Shown here piece by piece: positions 9,888-21,222 of a stretch of 64,000 bases of DNA. A program made the translations under genes and the position numbers. The number at the start of each line of letters is the position of its first letter. Positions within the stretch are counted from its first letter, which is position 1. A model generated the notes under the pieces. The model made no database searches, was not told the DNA's origin, and saw nothing but the letters and a program-made list of their open reading frames with translations. Source of the stretch: Clarireedia homoeocarpa (lineage: Eukaryota; Ascomycota; Leotiomycetes; Helotiales; Rutstroemiaceae); the NCBI GenBank assembly GCA_001465935.1, contig LNKV01000008.1:1-64000 (forward strand), in the 5' to 3' direction.

Positions 9888-12800
9888 CGGATCCAGTTCA
9901 AATTCGAGAATAAGTTAAGTTCAGTTTATGCGACACCCATCCCGTTAAGTATTTCCCCCAAACCCCATTAGAAGGTGAGTTGTACGAGGACATCGTTATT
10001 GTCGTCGATTTTTGATGAGGTAAACCCATGCACAGACCACATCCGCCAGTACAGGGGCCAGTCCGCCCATGCACAGGCCGAGTCACGAGATACACAGGCC
10101 AAATCAGTAGAATATTAGTGTAAAAGTATAAAAGTATGAATGGAAAATCACAACCAACCATTCCACATATAGGACAGAGTATAGATACCGAACACGTAAA
10201 GGTAGTTAGATATAAAAAGGGGGGAAGGAGAAGCAAAGAAGGTTTGTTTTTGAAAGAAGAATTGAAGGAAGTATTCAACGAAGCATTTATAGAAAGAATC
10301 GAAAGCAGTGTTCAACGAAAGAATCAAATCATGGATCCATTTATTCATTTGCCCGTATTCAAGGTTGTGGTTTGTACCGTATGCCAACATGCCGTGTTAC
10401 CCAGCCAGATCTCCCCCCATTTAAGCAGTTCCAACAGTCATAAGATGACCAAGAAAGCCCGCGAGCGGATTGCCGAAGAAGTGAACCGGATTGACGGGTT
10501 GATTTTATGCCGAGCCGAGTTAGATAAGTTACCCATCCCCATTCGTCCACCCCCGCCCCCCATTCCCGAATTGGGACAACCCAGGAGAGATGGGAAGAAG
10601 TGTCCATTTGCCCCATGTACATATATTAGTTGCCAGCGTCAAGCCATTCAAAAGCATTGCCGAGAACAACACGGTTGGGTCAATGCCAGGAAGAGAGGAG
10701 GTCAACGGGTAGGCGAAGAAATGCCCATGCCATGGATTTCCGTCCATTGCCAGCAGTTTTTCCCCAAAGGTTCAGGTTCCGCATTTTTTGAGGTTCAAGC
10801 AGCAGGATCCAGTCCCGCAATGCCGTCCGGAGACGTCGATTTGGAGGCCATCAAGAAGCGGTTAAACCAGGAGATACAGCAAGCCGAGGAGGAAGCCCGT
10901 CGCCAGATCACCGAACCGGAGGAATCCCGGGAGCCCAATCCATGGTTACGTCGAGTAGGGTGGGTCGAGCATTTAGGAACGTTGGATCGGAAGGAATTGC
11001 GAGCATTGGTTGCGCCCGTGAAGGACGACGAGCCCGAGTTGGAAGTGTTATGTAAGGCGTTTGATTGGTTGATTCAAGACGCACAGTATCATTGCATTCG
11101 ATCGGTGGTAGGGTTGGAGGCATTGTTTGAGGCGAATCGAAAGGAGGTGGATAAAGATGTCCAGATGCCGTTTGATAGTTGGATGGACATTACCACCGTT
11201 TTGCGGTATACGGAGGTTTGTAGGCAGTTGATGTGTTACGTTTTTCGGTGTAGAGATATCGAACCCGAGAAGCAGCCGGGATTTAAGTTGACGGAGAGGC
11301 AGCAGATGGCCATTGACGAGGTGTGGACAAACGTGGAGGAGTTTGTATGGTGGAAGGAGGAAGGGGGAGATTCAGGAAGCGGGGTAGGCAGCGGGGCAGG
11401 AAGCAGGGCAGGGAGCGAGGCAGAAGAGGAGGGAGAATCGGACGAAGAGATTGACTGGATGGGCCGGATTCAGCGGCAGATTTTGCGGGTATGGATGACA
11501 TTGTTGAACCAGCCATTGCAAGACGACGAGTACAAGAGCGTGTTGATTAGTGGGTTGGCCGTGTTGGGCATGCGGGAAGACGAGGGGTGGTTGGATGCCG
11601 AGGATTACACCCCCAAATATTCGGCCGTGATCAAGTTGGCCCGGTTGATGGTCGTCCAAGAGGCGTACGAGCGTCGACGGGAGGCCATTGTACAATACGA
11701 GGAGCGAGGTTGGAGTGCCGAGATGGCCCGGGAGAAAGCACCCAGCCATTACGTGTTGACCCGGGGTTTGGTGCGTGCGTTCATGACCATGGCCCACGAT
11801 GGCCAGGATCCCCGGCCCATGCAGTGGTTGTATCGCAGCCGGTCGTACGGGTTCAAGATCCGGTACACCACCACCGCCGAAGGGAAGATCCAGTGGATTG
11901 GGGATGACGTGTTATATCCCAAGATCCGGTTGAGCATGAGCCAATTCCGGGGGATGATTCATGGATTGGTGGGGGAGGCCCGTGAGGAGTTGTGGGAGAA
12001 GTTGATGATCGTGAGGGTGGGTGGAGACGGAGATGTAGATATGACGCAGGTAACCCCCGATTCAGTGGGACCGTATGGTGGATCAGCCGTCCGAGACCCG
12101 GGTGGGGTGGTCGTTTTTAGACGACGAACGGAACCCGTTTGCCGCGTGTACCCAGTGGTGGTTGTACGAGCGGATGTACAAGGAGGAGCAGTTGCGAGAG
12201 CAGTTCATGGATGCCGGGAAGCTGAGGAGGGACGCCGTCGCCGCGTATCAGCGCCACGTGGAGCGGTTTCGGGAGTTGTTGTGGGCGTTGATGCATTTGT
12301 GTGGCGGGCAGCCCGCCCGAGCCCCGGAGTTGTTGGGCATGCGGTGGAAGAACACGGCGTACGGGGGCGTCCGGAACATTTTCATCGAGGAAGGGTTGGT
12401 AGCGTTCGTGGCCATATACCACAAGGGGTATCGGAGCAGTGGCAACATCAAGATCATCCACCGGTATTTGCCACGCGAGGTGGGGGAGTTGTTGGTGTAT
12501 TATTTGTGGTTGGTGGTGCCGTTTTGGGAGAAGGTGCAGTTCCAGACGACGGGCAGGCCGAGCAGCAGTCCATTTTTGTGGGGGGGATGGGGAGAAGAAG
12601 GAGCACCGGCAGTGGACAGGACCCAAGCGGAAGCCGCGGCCGTCCCAGGAGAGCAATGACGTAGCCGGAGACCGGCAGAGGGATGATCCGGGGGACGAGG
12701 GTGCAGACGAACAGCCGCGAGGTCAGCAGAGGTTGTGGGCCCAGCGACAGTCCCGTTCGTGGACGTCCGAACGCGCGCGGAAGATTTTAAAGGAAGCCGC

Positions 12801-15800
12801 CACGAGATGGATGGGGGTAGAGGGGTTGAACATTAGTGCATATCGCCAGATTGCCATTGCCATATCCCGGCGGTATTGCCGCGACGACCGATTTGAGGAG
12901 GAGAAGAGCAAATTGGAGGAGGGTGAGGGGTGGGACGAAGATAATGCCGATGGGGACGATCCGTGGGATTTGCAAGCCGGTCACGGGACCCATGTGGCCG
13001 GCATGATTTACGCCCGGGAGTTGATGGAAGGTGACAATTCCATCATCAGCCGTCGGGAGAAGTTCCGACGCGTCAGCCACGTATGGCATTGTTTTGTGGG
13101 GTTTCCGTCCGCACATCAAGGGGTGGGGATGAGCGGGAGAGCCAAGCGAAAGCGGCAGGTGTATGAGGAGGAGATGCAGGATGCGCAGTTGGCCCGGTGG
13201 AAGCGATTGCGAGAAGTCGACATCCATGCCGTGTTGGAGAAGATGTTGGGGAGCGAGGCACGGTTCCGGGGGTTGCAGGAGCCCGTGTTGCACGCCATCA
13301 TGAAGCACCAGAGCCCCATCGTGGCCGTCATGGCAACCGGGGTGGGGAAGACGTTGTTGTTCCAGTTGCCGGCCAAGAGCATAAGTTCCGGGACGACCAT
13401 CGTCATCAGCCCGTTGGTGTCATTGCAGGACCATATGGTGGAGCGATGCCAGCAGGTGGGGATTTCGTGTGTCAAGTGGGATCCCCGGCAGTGCCATTCC
13501 CCCAGCCAGATGGTCATCGTCACGCCGGAGGCCGCGGTCAGCAAGACGTTTGGGACGTTTTTGGACCGGTTGCAAGGGTTGCATTTGTTGGAGCGGTGCG
13601 TGTTTGACGAGTGTCACACGGTATTGGACAGCACAGCCGAGTTCCGGCCCAAGATGCGGCAGGTCGGCGAGTTGATGGAAAGAGGGGTGCAGATGGTGTA
13701 TTTGACGGCCACGTTATCACCACACGACGAGCCCGAGTGGATGAAGATCATGCGGATCCCGGCCGACGAGGTGCACATGTTCCGGTCCCCCACCAGCCGT
13801 CCCAACATTGTGTATGCCGTGGTGGAGTATGAGGAGGATGAGGAGGATGAGGAGGATGCGTGTGGGCGAGGGGAGATTCCCGCCGTGTGTAGGTTGGTGG
13901 AGCAGAAGTTGGAAGAATACGCCGCGCCAGCCAAGATCATCATATACAGCAGCAGCATTGTCACCACGCAGGAGGTCAGTCGGGCGTTGGGGTGCCATGC
14001 ATATTACCGCGACGTGGGGGATGCCGCCGTCAAAGATGAGATCCGGAAGGCGTGGGAGAGTGCCGATGGACGAGTGGTGGTGGCCACCAATGCATTTGGA
14101 TTAGGCATCGACCGGCCGGATGTGCGCGTGGTGGTGCACGTAGGGCCGATTTACCAGATGCGGAATTATAGTCAGGAGAGTGGGCGAGCGGGGCGGGATG
14201 GGCAGCGGAGTGAAGCGATCATGATGATGCCGGTGGGAAGACAAGAGGCATTGCAAAAGGCACATGCATACGCACATCGCCGGCCGGGCCCGTTTCACAT
14301 TTTCATGACGGCCAAGGAGAAGCAGCGGATTGAGCAGCAGAAGGTAGAGCGGTTTATGAGCGGGGCCAGATGTCGACGGGTGTATTTGGACCAAGAGATG
14401 GATGGAAGAATCGATCGTGTGCGGTGTGAGGACGAGGAGGCGCGTTGTGACGTCTGCCAGGCCAGTGATGCCATGATGGACACATTAGACGACCAGCGGC
14501 AAGCATACATGCCACGAGAGCATGCGGAGCAAGACCGGTTGACCGATAGCGCCATTGATAGCGCCATTGATATGCCCACCAGTAGTGTTCCCGTTCCCGA
14601 ACGCGACGAGTTTTCGAGCAGCCCGGGGCCCAGTCCCGGTTCATCACCCCCAGGTTTCCAGGCGAGCACGGAGAGTTATGACCCGGGAGTGATCGTACCC
14701 CACATTAGTCCAGGGGAACGTCGGTTATTCGTATCCCAGCAGAGCCAGCGGCAACAGCAGCGGGTCCAGGGGCAGGCACAGCGGCGGCAAGCAAGTGGCG
14801 AGGTGTGGGATTTGGAGAATCGTTTAGACCAGTGGGTGGGGAGGTGCCCATTGTGTTACATCCGGGCGTGTACGGGGAGCCCCGTTAATTTCCAGCATAG
14901 GTTGGACATGTGTGTAGATATAGAACAGGAAGTGGTGTGTATGGAAGTGCAAGTATTACAGCAGATCCAGTTTCAGGACTATGCCAGTTGTTATGATTGT
15001 GGTGTGACACAGCAGGTTTGCAGTAGGTGGGAAGAGATCCGGGAGGGTAAGCGGAAGTTTGCACGAATCGAGGAGGGAGTATGTCAATATGAGGGGATCG
15101 TCCGGCCCGTAGTAGCAGCCATGATGGTGGCAGGGCCATTAGACGTGGTCGAGGAAGAGGTATGGTCATATATGCGGGCCGAGGGCATTTGGGGAGCCAA
15201 CGAGAAGTTAGCAGAGAGTGAAGAAGAAGAGGTGAAGAGGGGAATGTTAGTATGGTTTGGGCAGAGGGTGATTTGGGGGTTGGTCGAGGCAAGTGTTTTA
15301 TTACAAGTGTTTTACCGGTTAACCGTTAGATTAGAGAAGTGGAAAAGGAAGAATAGAATCGAGATTTAGAAGAGATATGATAATCAGGGTGTTTTAGAAG
15401 AAAGGAAAAAAGGGATTAGATTTCAAATAATATTTAGAAAGAGTTATATAGAATTAAATATTCGGGTCAAACCCGGTAGCACGAAGTGTGAGAGGAGAAG
15501 AAGAGAGTTTGGGGAGGAGAGAATAATTTGGGAAGAGGAAGATAGTTTGGGAAGGAGAGGATAGTAAGGGGAGGATAGTTCGGGGAGGAGAGAATAGGTA
15601 AGAATAGCGAGGATAATTAGAAAGGAGGAGAATAATTGAGAAAAAGTTAAAATACGGAAAAAGAAGGTAGGGTAAGTATAAGAATATTATAAAATAACAA
15701 GAATTAAAGGTAAAGAAAATAAATTAAATGTGAACCCGAACCCGTCACGCGGTAGCGTAGGCCACCGGTAGGTGCCCGCAGGGCCAGAGTTACGGTAGAG

Positions 15801-15865
15801 TGAGCAATAAGATAGTACCCAGGACCCGAACCCATTATATAATAGTATAGGCCACCGGTTGGTGC
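9888..15865 (+). other. CT-free block: + strand almost devoid of the dinucleotide CT
   Basis: Reading every line, I find only five CT dinucleotides on the + strand, at 10411, 11455, 12222, 14454 and 14979, in about 5,980 bases. CT occurs normally right up to 9886 and again from 15866. CA, CC and CG stay frequent, and AG (CT on the other strand) is abundant, so the ban is strand-specific. It covers the 5' flank, the helicase gene and about 500 bp of 3' flank. In the gene it leaves leucine written almost only as TTG or TTA and removes TCT, CCT, ACT and GCT codons. It also acts across codon boundaries, so it is not simply codon preference. TTAGGG-like motifs bracket the block. Confidence 0.9.
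10331..15369 (+). CDS. Telomere-linked OrsD/RecQ-type helicase, two single-base frameshifts
   Basis: Three frames join into one protein of about 1,680 residues: frame 2 to about 12058, frame 3 to about 12586, frame 1 to 15369. Each switch falls in a homopolymer (CCCCC at 12054-12058, a G run at about 12580-12586) and corresponds to one extra base. The N-terminus has the OrsD-like (DUF3505) zinc region (VCTVCQHAVLPSQ, then a CPFAPC...HCREQHGW finger). A middle region carries GGQPARAPELLGMRW, typical of fungal telomere-linked helicases. The C-terminal RecQ-type helicase has Walker A ATGVGKT (about 13330), DECH (about 13607), TATL, FGLGIDRP and QESGRAGRDG, all intact. ATG at 10331 begins the conserved part; the frame is open back to 10136. 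Family members sit next to telomeres and are thought to act in end maintenance by recombination. The frameshifts may be sequencing error or early decay. CT is nearly absent throughout. Confidence 0.85.
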
Positions 15866-15895
15866 CTGTATAGTCCCGATAACCCAAGGAGAAAA
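15730..15895. repeat. Two diverged copies of a subtelomeric unit
   Basis: A unit beginning CCCGAACCC and containing GTAGGCCACCGGTAGGTGCC (15735-15784) recurs at about 15826-15870 in a more AT-rich form, with TAGTATAGGCCACCGGTTGG. The differences in the second copy are mostly C-to-T or G-to-A, again suggesting RIP of one copy. They lie between the helicase gene and the telomere-type repeats. Confidence 0.6.
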
Positions 15896-15903
15896 AGTAT
15901 ACC

Positions 15904-15956
15904 AGGGTTAGGGTTAGGGTTCTTTGACCACAAGATGTGAAGTAGGGTTAGGGTTA
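15904..15956 (+). repeat. Interstitial telomeric repeats (TTAGGG)n
   Basis: 15904-15921 reads AGGGTTAGGGTTAGGGTT, and 15943-15956 carries two more TTAGGG units after a short spacer. A single degenerate GGGGTTAGG follows near 15970. TTAGGG is the usual telomere repeat of filamentous ascomycetes. On the + strand it points to the right, the orientation of a right-hand chromosome end, yet 48 kb of sequence continues beyond it. It is therefore an interstitial remnant, or an assembly junction. Confidence 0.8.
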
Positions 15957-15959
15957 CGA

Positions 15960-16641
15960 ATATTACAATGGGGTTAGGCTTAAATATATATAGTATGATA
16001 TATAAAAATAAATAATACACACACACAATTTATTAACGCCCGGCGGCTAACCCGATAGGGCAACTATTACTAATATACAAGAACATTTCTTACAGTGAAT
16101 TCTTAACTCCTTGAGCCCATACATAGTTATGTCTACAGTCGCTAACGAAATTGGCTTCCCTCAAAATTACATTGAAAGTTTTGATTTCCGTTCGCTAGGC
16201 AGGGATGATATGATTGCTTTACCAAATAGAGCCTAGTCTTTACATAATATTAGTGGCATTTCACAATATCCCGTCTTGAGTTACTCTGTAACTTACATGC
16301 CCTCACTCTACAGCTCAGCTTATAGTACACCAATATAGGTATAATCGCTGCGTGGTAACAAGTTGTCACTACCACATAAATAGAAAAATAACAGTAAGAT
16401 TTCTAGATTGTTCTAGGTTAATTTATCCAATGTCCTATAATTCCTCCTACCAATATAAAGTTGACCTCAACAGGCCCCTCTCTATCAAAGCTATTAGAAT
16501 TAGAATAGCATGAAGTCTATACTGTAAATACTGTAAATATCTAGTTAAAGATGATAAACGGAATCACTAGAAATCTTTTAGAGTATAAAATGTGAAGAAA
16601 AAGAACTGTTATACATGAGACGTACACTGTAGAACGACAGG
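15960..16641. other. Intergenic, no gene seen
   Basis: AT-rich to moderate sequence after the telomeric repeats. No coding signal or repeat structure that I can support. Compositionally it marks the return to normal CT frequency. Confidence 0.4.
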
Positions 16642-17064
16642 TTAAGGACTGTACCTTAGGCCACGCTTTCGAAGCAGCTTGTAGGCTTTTGATGTAGAGG
16701 GAGTTTTTTTAAGATACAATGGTTCTCCTTGCAGGTCATCCACAGGCTCTTCAACTTTTAATAGGGCCCTGTTCAGCAGGATAGCATCTAAAGCACAAAG
16801 TTTGTGACGGGAACTTTGAGACTCAGGATGTTCAGGTCCGCAGACTTGTTCATACCCAAGCAACGCCTTTGAATACATAGCTCTAGCCTTCGCTATATCA
16901 GCTTGATGTTCGAAGAGAGAGCCGAAATTCCAGATCGTGTTTAGCGCTGGGACATAATTGATGATATTATCTGTACTGAGCACCTTCTCATAGCCTTGCA
17001 GCGCCCGCTGGTACATCTGCTCATCCTCGACCAGCTTGCCCTGCTCGGCGTAGAGAATCCCTAA
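16642..17064 (-). pseudogene. 3' fragment of a tetratricopeptide-repeat gene
   Basis: The frame reads LYAEQGKLVEDEQMYQRAL followed by two more ~42-residue units (ALNTIWNFGSLFEHQ...AMYSKALLGYEQV and a decayed third), the kinesin-light-chain-like TPR pattern common at the C-terminus of fungal NACHT/NB-ARC proteins. It ends in a basic tail at 16642. Just upstream of LGILYAEQ the frame meets a TAG, and no NTPase or effector domain is found further upstream, so only the last repeats remain. TPRs mediate protein contacts. In complete relatives they act as the sensor part of intracellular receptors, but nothing here shows that this fragment still works. Confidence 0.7.
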
Positions 17065-17989
17065 TCCCTAGTCTATGATATTCCCATATGATATCATCCT
17101 CTAGAACCAAGTTATGTAGAACAATATACGAATACCTCATTGCATGCACACTGAAGAAGCCGTCGTTGTGTTAGCCACGGCCGAAAAGTGTGCTCGTCCG
17201 AGGCATGCGAGGCAATAAACTTCAAAGCTAGCCTAGCTAATCCGCGATTACACACTTGGTTTAGAACGCGAACCCGATGTACCCTTACTTAGAAATCGAA
17301 ATATGATATTGCAAACATCTTACTCAGCTAACGTTAACTTGCAGCTGCAGCAACCACGACAGGAATGTTGTGTATGAAAAAATAACGGCTGATGGACGTA
17401 AAACTAATATATCAGAACCAGTTTGATTCTGATGTAATATCACCAGTGTTTGTTTCTCTCACAATTCCAAATATACTGCTGCTTCTAGGGGCGAAGGTGT
17501 TATACTCTTTCAGCAAAATACAGAGTCTCCGATATACCCTATTTTACACGATGCACCAAAAGCGAAGCATATTAATAATGGATTCAAACAGACTGATTTC
17601 AGTGTGATTGCATATCCTTGCGAGGTCGAGACTAAAGATATCCAGGATGGTTCACTTGCGATCTATATTTTGTGGATATCTACACATTGACCAGACATTC
17701 GATAATCCTTGACAATACAAACACAAACGAACACTCAGGCAATGGGAGATGTCGTAAGAGTCACTTGATTAAGCATTTGAACAAACTGTGATTGTTTTGC
17801 TGTATTCAGCATCTGATCACTTACCGATTGCTTATGCAAGGGAGTCGGGGTGCTTCTTCTTTCAGAAAGGCTTGAAGAGGTGGGGGATTGTCTCCCCTCA
17901 TCATTATGAGCAAGTGCGAAGACTCTGGGTTCGAGACCGGAATGCTGAGGGGTCAGGTGGGCTTCTTGGCTTGGAGTAGTAGATAGTTG
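17065..17989. other. Intergenic, no gene seen
   Basis: No supported gene. The stretch 17896-17941 resembles 17991-18036, the 3' end of the neighbouring MADS-like gene, in a diverged form, so it may be an old partial tandem duplication of that gene's tail. Confidence 0.35.
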
Positions 17990-18473
17990 TCATCCCTCCT
18001 CGTTTTGGGCGAGTGTGAAAGCTCTAGGATCGAGGACTTGAGAATCAAGGATCTCTGGATCAAGTGTTGGAGTGGACCGAGTGGTAGACGGCGATGTAGT
18101 TATTGCTGGAGTATATGCCGCAAAACCAGTGGCTTTCGCTTCGTTGTGGGTTCTGAAATCTCCTGGTCCTTTTTTTTCCATAGGCTAGACGATAATTAGC
18201 CAGAGAGAAAATAAAGTTAAGCATTTCGTGCCACGCAGAAAGGAATAGGGGACTTACGTCGTGAATCGAGACCGGAGGTGGGATAGAATCGTCTGAGGCA
18301 TAAAGATACATCTCCCCTTGATGCTGAGCAAGTACCCAAATCCTAGCACTATCACACTTGACTGCCAGCTCATCACTCTTCTTCATAACTGTATGGAGTC
18401 GATTCCCGAAAGCTCTTCTGCGCTTCTGGTAATCATAGATTGGACTTAATGTTCGATGCTTGAACGACGGCAT
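17990..18473 (-). CDS. Small MADS-box-like protein
   Basis: Two exons, 18473-18258 and 18184-17990, joined by a 73-bp intron with clear signals (donor GTAAGT, branch-like GCTAAT, acceptor CTAG), give 136 residues. Residues 15-60 (KRRRAFGNRLHTVMKKSDEL and AVKCDSARIWVLAQHQGEMY) match the layout of a SRF-type MADS domain: basic stretch, amphipathic helix, then beta strands. The basic part is shorter than usual and the typical RQVTF core is missing. The C-terminus is low-complexity and acidic to Thr/Ser-rich. It probably binds DNA or is a derived regulator that dimerises with true MADS proteins. Such short MADS-like proteins occur as lineage-specific families in some leotiomycetes, as far as I recall. 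No obvious partner gene is adjacent. Confidence 0.7.
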
Positions 18474-18825
18474 TATTCAAAGATAGGGATTTGCTTGAGA
18501 TCTGAGGACCAAATTTCCGTGTAGTGTTTAGTGAAACGAGTTATCGAAGTCGGATTGATGTATTCGGTGTTTGTCTGTATTTGGAGAACTATTAATGGCG
18601 ATAGAGGTTCTTTAATATGTGGAAGGAAGCTCTGAAACGTCTAGACCTAAATATATCTCTAACCACCGACCCGCGCGCTTATCCAAATAAGCTAAGCTCG
18701 ATTATCTATCACCAATCGGACACCAAGATAAGATTACATTGTTTCGTAGGGCTGAAGCGCGCTTCGAAGCTTTTTTCTGTGCACTGTCTCTGTGCTAACC
18801 GGGAGCATGATGCAGAAAACCAGTA

Positions 18826-20864
18826 ATGGAAGACGGTCCTTCAACTCACGATGGTACATATAAATCTTTCAAGGCAGCAAACTTCTTCCGTTTCCAGGAA
18901 AACATACAAAATATCACAGGCTGTAAACCATTATTATCCGCGATGAATTTAATCCAATGGTACGCGATTTGCACAGCAGCTATCGCTGGGTATTTATTTC
19001 TCTATCGTATTGGCACTGCCGGTTCAAGCTTTCTAGGCCCACGATTTTATACCTTATTCCTGAGAAACCTCGTGTATCCTCAGCTTGTGCGAAGACGTTA
19101 CTGGAGCAGCGTCACTAGACTACAAGGACTTCTAGTAGGAGGGTACCTAGGTATTAATGGGTTCTGTATGGGTCTCGGTATAAAAAGCACATCCGATCTT
19201 ATCTCTCGAACCGGGATGATGACCTCGGTGAACTTGATACCTCTCTTTTTAGGTGGACGTACGAATATGTTCGCAAATTTTGTTGGAATATCTCTCCACT
19301 CTTATTATCTAGCACATCACTGGATCGGGCGCGTAGTGGTTTTACAGAGTATTCTACATGTCTCTCTAGTTATAGCTGCTGGTTAGCCATGGACTTTCGA
19401 CACCTTTCAAATCTCTGGCATCACGGTATGTTAGGCGTGAAAGCTAAAATGGCTATCCGCGGCTAAGCTTACTGTATGTAACCATATCTAGGCGGTCTCG
19501 GCTTTATCGCTTCTACTACTTACTTCGGTTGTTATCGTGCGAAAGATGATGTTTGAATTCTTTCTGAAAATTCATATGCTGGTCGCATTTATCGCACTAT
19601 TCGCTATACTTCAGCACCTCACACATTTCGGGCTTAGTCGATTTATATTTCCTCTGATAACAATTTCCTTGTGGAGTTTTAATGCACTTTTGCGGTTGGG
19701 ATGGATAATCTACAACAGCATCAGCCCCTCTCATGACCCCTTGCCAATGCACAACGCCACGCTTACATATTTTCATGGCACTTCAGATACAAATACCTTC
19801 AGCGCGATTAAACTGGACGTCAAACTTCGAAGACCCACCAAGGTTCGGCCAGGGCAGTATATGTACTTGTTTTTCTCTGATATGGGCTTACGGAAAATTT
19901 TCCAATCTCATCCATTTGTGATCGCGTGGTGGAATCACTCCATGCGTGCGACGGAACTGTCATTCCTGATCGAGCCTCAGAACGGTATCAGCGCTGATTT
20001 GACTTCCAGGAATTATGTGAGAAATGTGAAAGTAGATGGTCCTTACGGTGAAGACCTCAAGCTTCATGATTACGAGACAGTCATTCTTGTAGCAAAGGGT
20101 ATCGGCATTGCGGGGTTGATTCCATATACACGAAGCCTCACATATCGTCGTTTAAACACAGACAAGGACTATGATACCTACAGGAGAGGTCTTATCACGC
20201 GCAAGATTGACTTGTATTGGGTTTTGGACGACAACTCTGAACAACAATGGGTCCACGAATGGTTTAATAAGCTTCGAGGAAAGGATTCTAAAAATGTAAG
20301 GAAAAGAAGTACCAGATATTAAAGTCTGGTTATTCTAACTTTGTAGCTTATTCTGAATTGTTCCTGCTTTTTCCCACATAAGAAGTCGGAGGCACCTCCA
20401 GTGCCACCAAACAGTCATTGGAAATTTTCATATGAAAAGCAGGCTATCCCGGCAATTGAGGATCTCATTGTGAAGCAACTAAGTCGTTCAGCCGGAAGAA
20501 CTAAAATAGCAGGTATGTCAATCATTTACAAACTTTAGGCAACCTATCTAAACTCCTAGCTTGCGGGACTTCTAGGTTTGTTGAGACATTCCGGAACATT
20601 ACTATCCAAACGATGGGTCAGTATCAAGGTATTGAGTTTGCGGAAGTTGAGTATCAGCCAAAAGATACAAAACGGAAACAACGGCCCTTGCATCACGTCG
20701 AAATGGGGCCAATGCATAGCTCAGCTACACTTAAATCGTGGGAGAGTCCAAAAGGCAGATTGGAAGAAATAACAGGGAGCAATGCGTCAACTTTGGAAGA
20801 GGACGATGAAGGGAATGTTCACAGTGATGAACGTAAAGAAATAGCGACGAAGGAAATTGTTTAG
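18826..20864 (+). pseudogene. Ferric-chelate reductase (FRE family) with one in-frame stop
   Basis: Exons 18826-19425, 19492-20295, 20347-20512 and 20560-20864, with consensus splice sites and matching phases, encode 624 residues. The only defect is a TAG at 19384-19386. The N-terminal half has membrane helices and the haem-ligand histidines of the ferric reductase domain (ISLHSYYLAHHW and later LHVSLV). The C-terminal half is the FAD-binding domain (HPFVIAWW, DGPYGED) and NADPH-binding domain (VAKGIGIAGLIPY and ACGTSRFVETFRN). The enzyme would pass electrons from cytosolic NADPH through FAD and two haems to reduce external Fe(III) or Cu(II) for uptake. The stop comes just before PWTFDTF, a well-conserved stretch, so an intron does not explain it. 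CAG-to-TAG by one C-to-T change would. It may be a young pseudogene, or rarely read through. Confidence 0.85.
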
Positions 20865-21222
20865 ATGCATTTGCTTTAGAATTAGATTAGAACTTAGAAG
20901 AATTATAGACTATATTACAAGACACCATTCACGTAATCGATAAATGAAGGCATTCCCAGGTCGAGGAATGATCCACAAACCCCGAATGTCCATTATTTCT
21001 CATTTGCAAGCTACTGAATATGCTAGAATCATTGATTTGCCACAGCTTGAGGATATAAACCTCCTTCAAGCTGCTATGTACGTGGACTAATCCGCTACCC
21101 CAGGTCAGGTATATCCGACTCTGCTTTCATAAACATGAAAATTTCAAACCAAAAAATTTAAAATATATAAAACTGGATTATTCAAGAACAAAATAGCTCC
21201 TATACCACCAACTTCTCATATG
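20865..21222. other. Intergenic between convergent genes
   Basis: 3' flanks of the ferric reductase (+) and the F-box-like gene (-). Nothing further is visible. Confidence 0.4.

Noticed and set aside
11372..12656. Long open frames antisense to the helicase gene
   Set aside because: They are by-products of the GC-rich, strand-biased composition. The proteins are low-complexity Pro/Leu/His-rich without family likeness.
13838..13858. GAGGAT microsatellite in the helicase
   Set aside because: It encodes an acidic EEDEED linker in frame. It is ordinary and not a separate element.
17905..17945. GGTTCGAGACC resembling a tRNA B box
   Set aside because: No A box at the right distance. The stretch is better explained as a diverged duplicate of the nearby MADS-like gene's tail.
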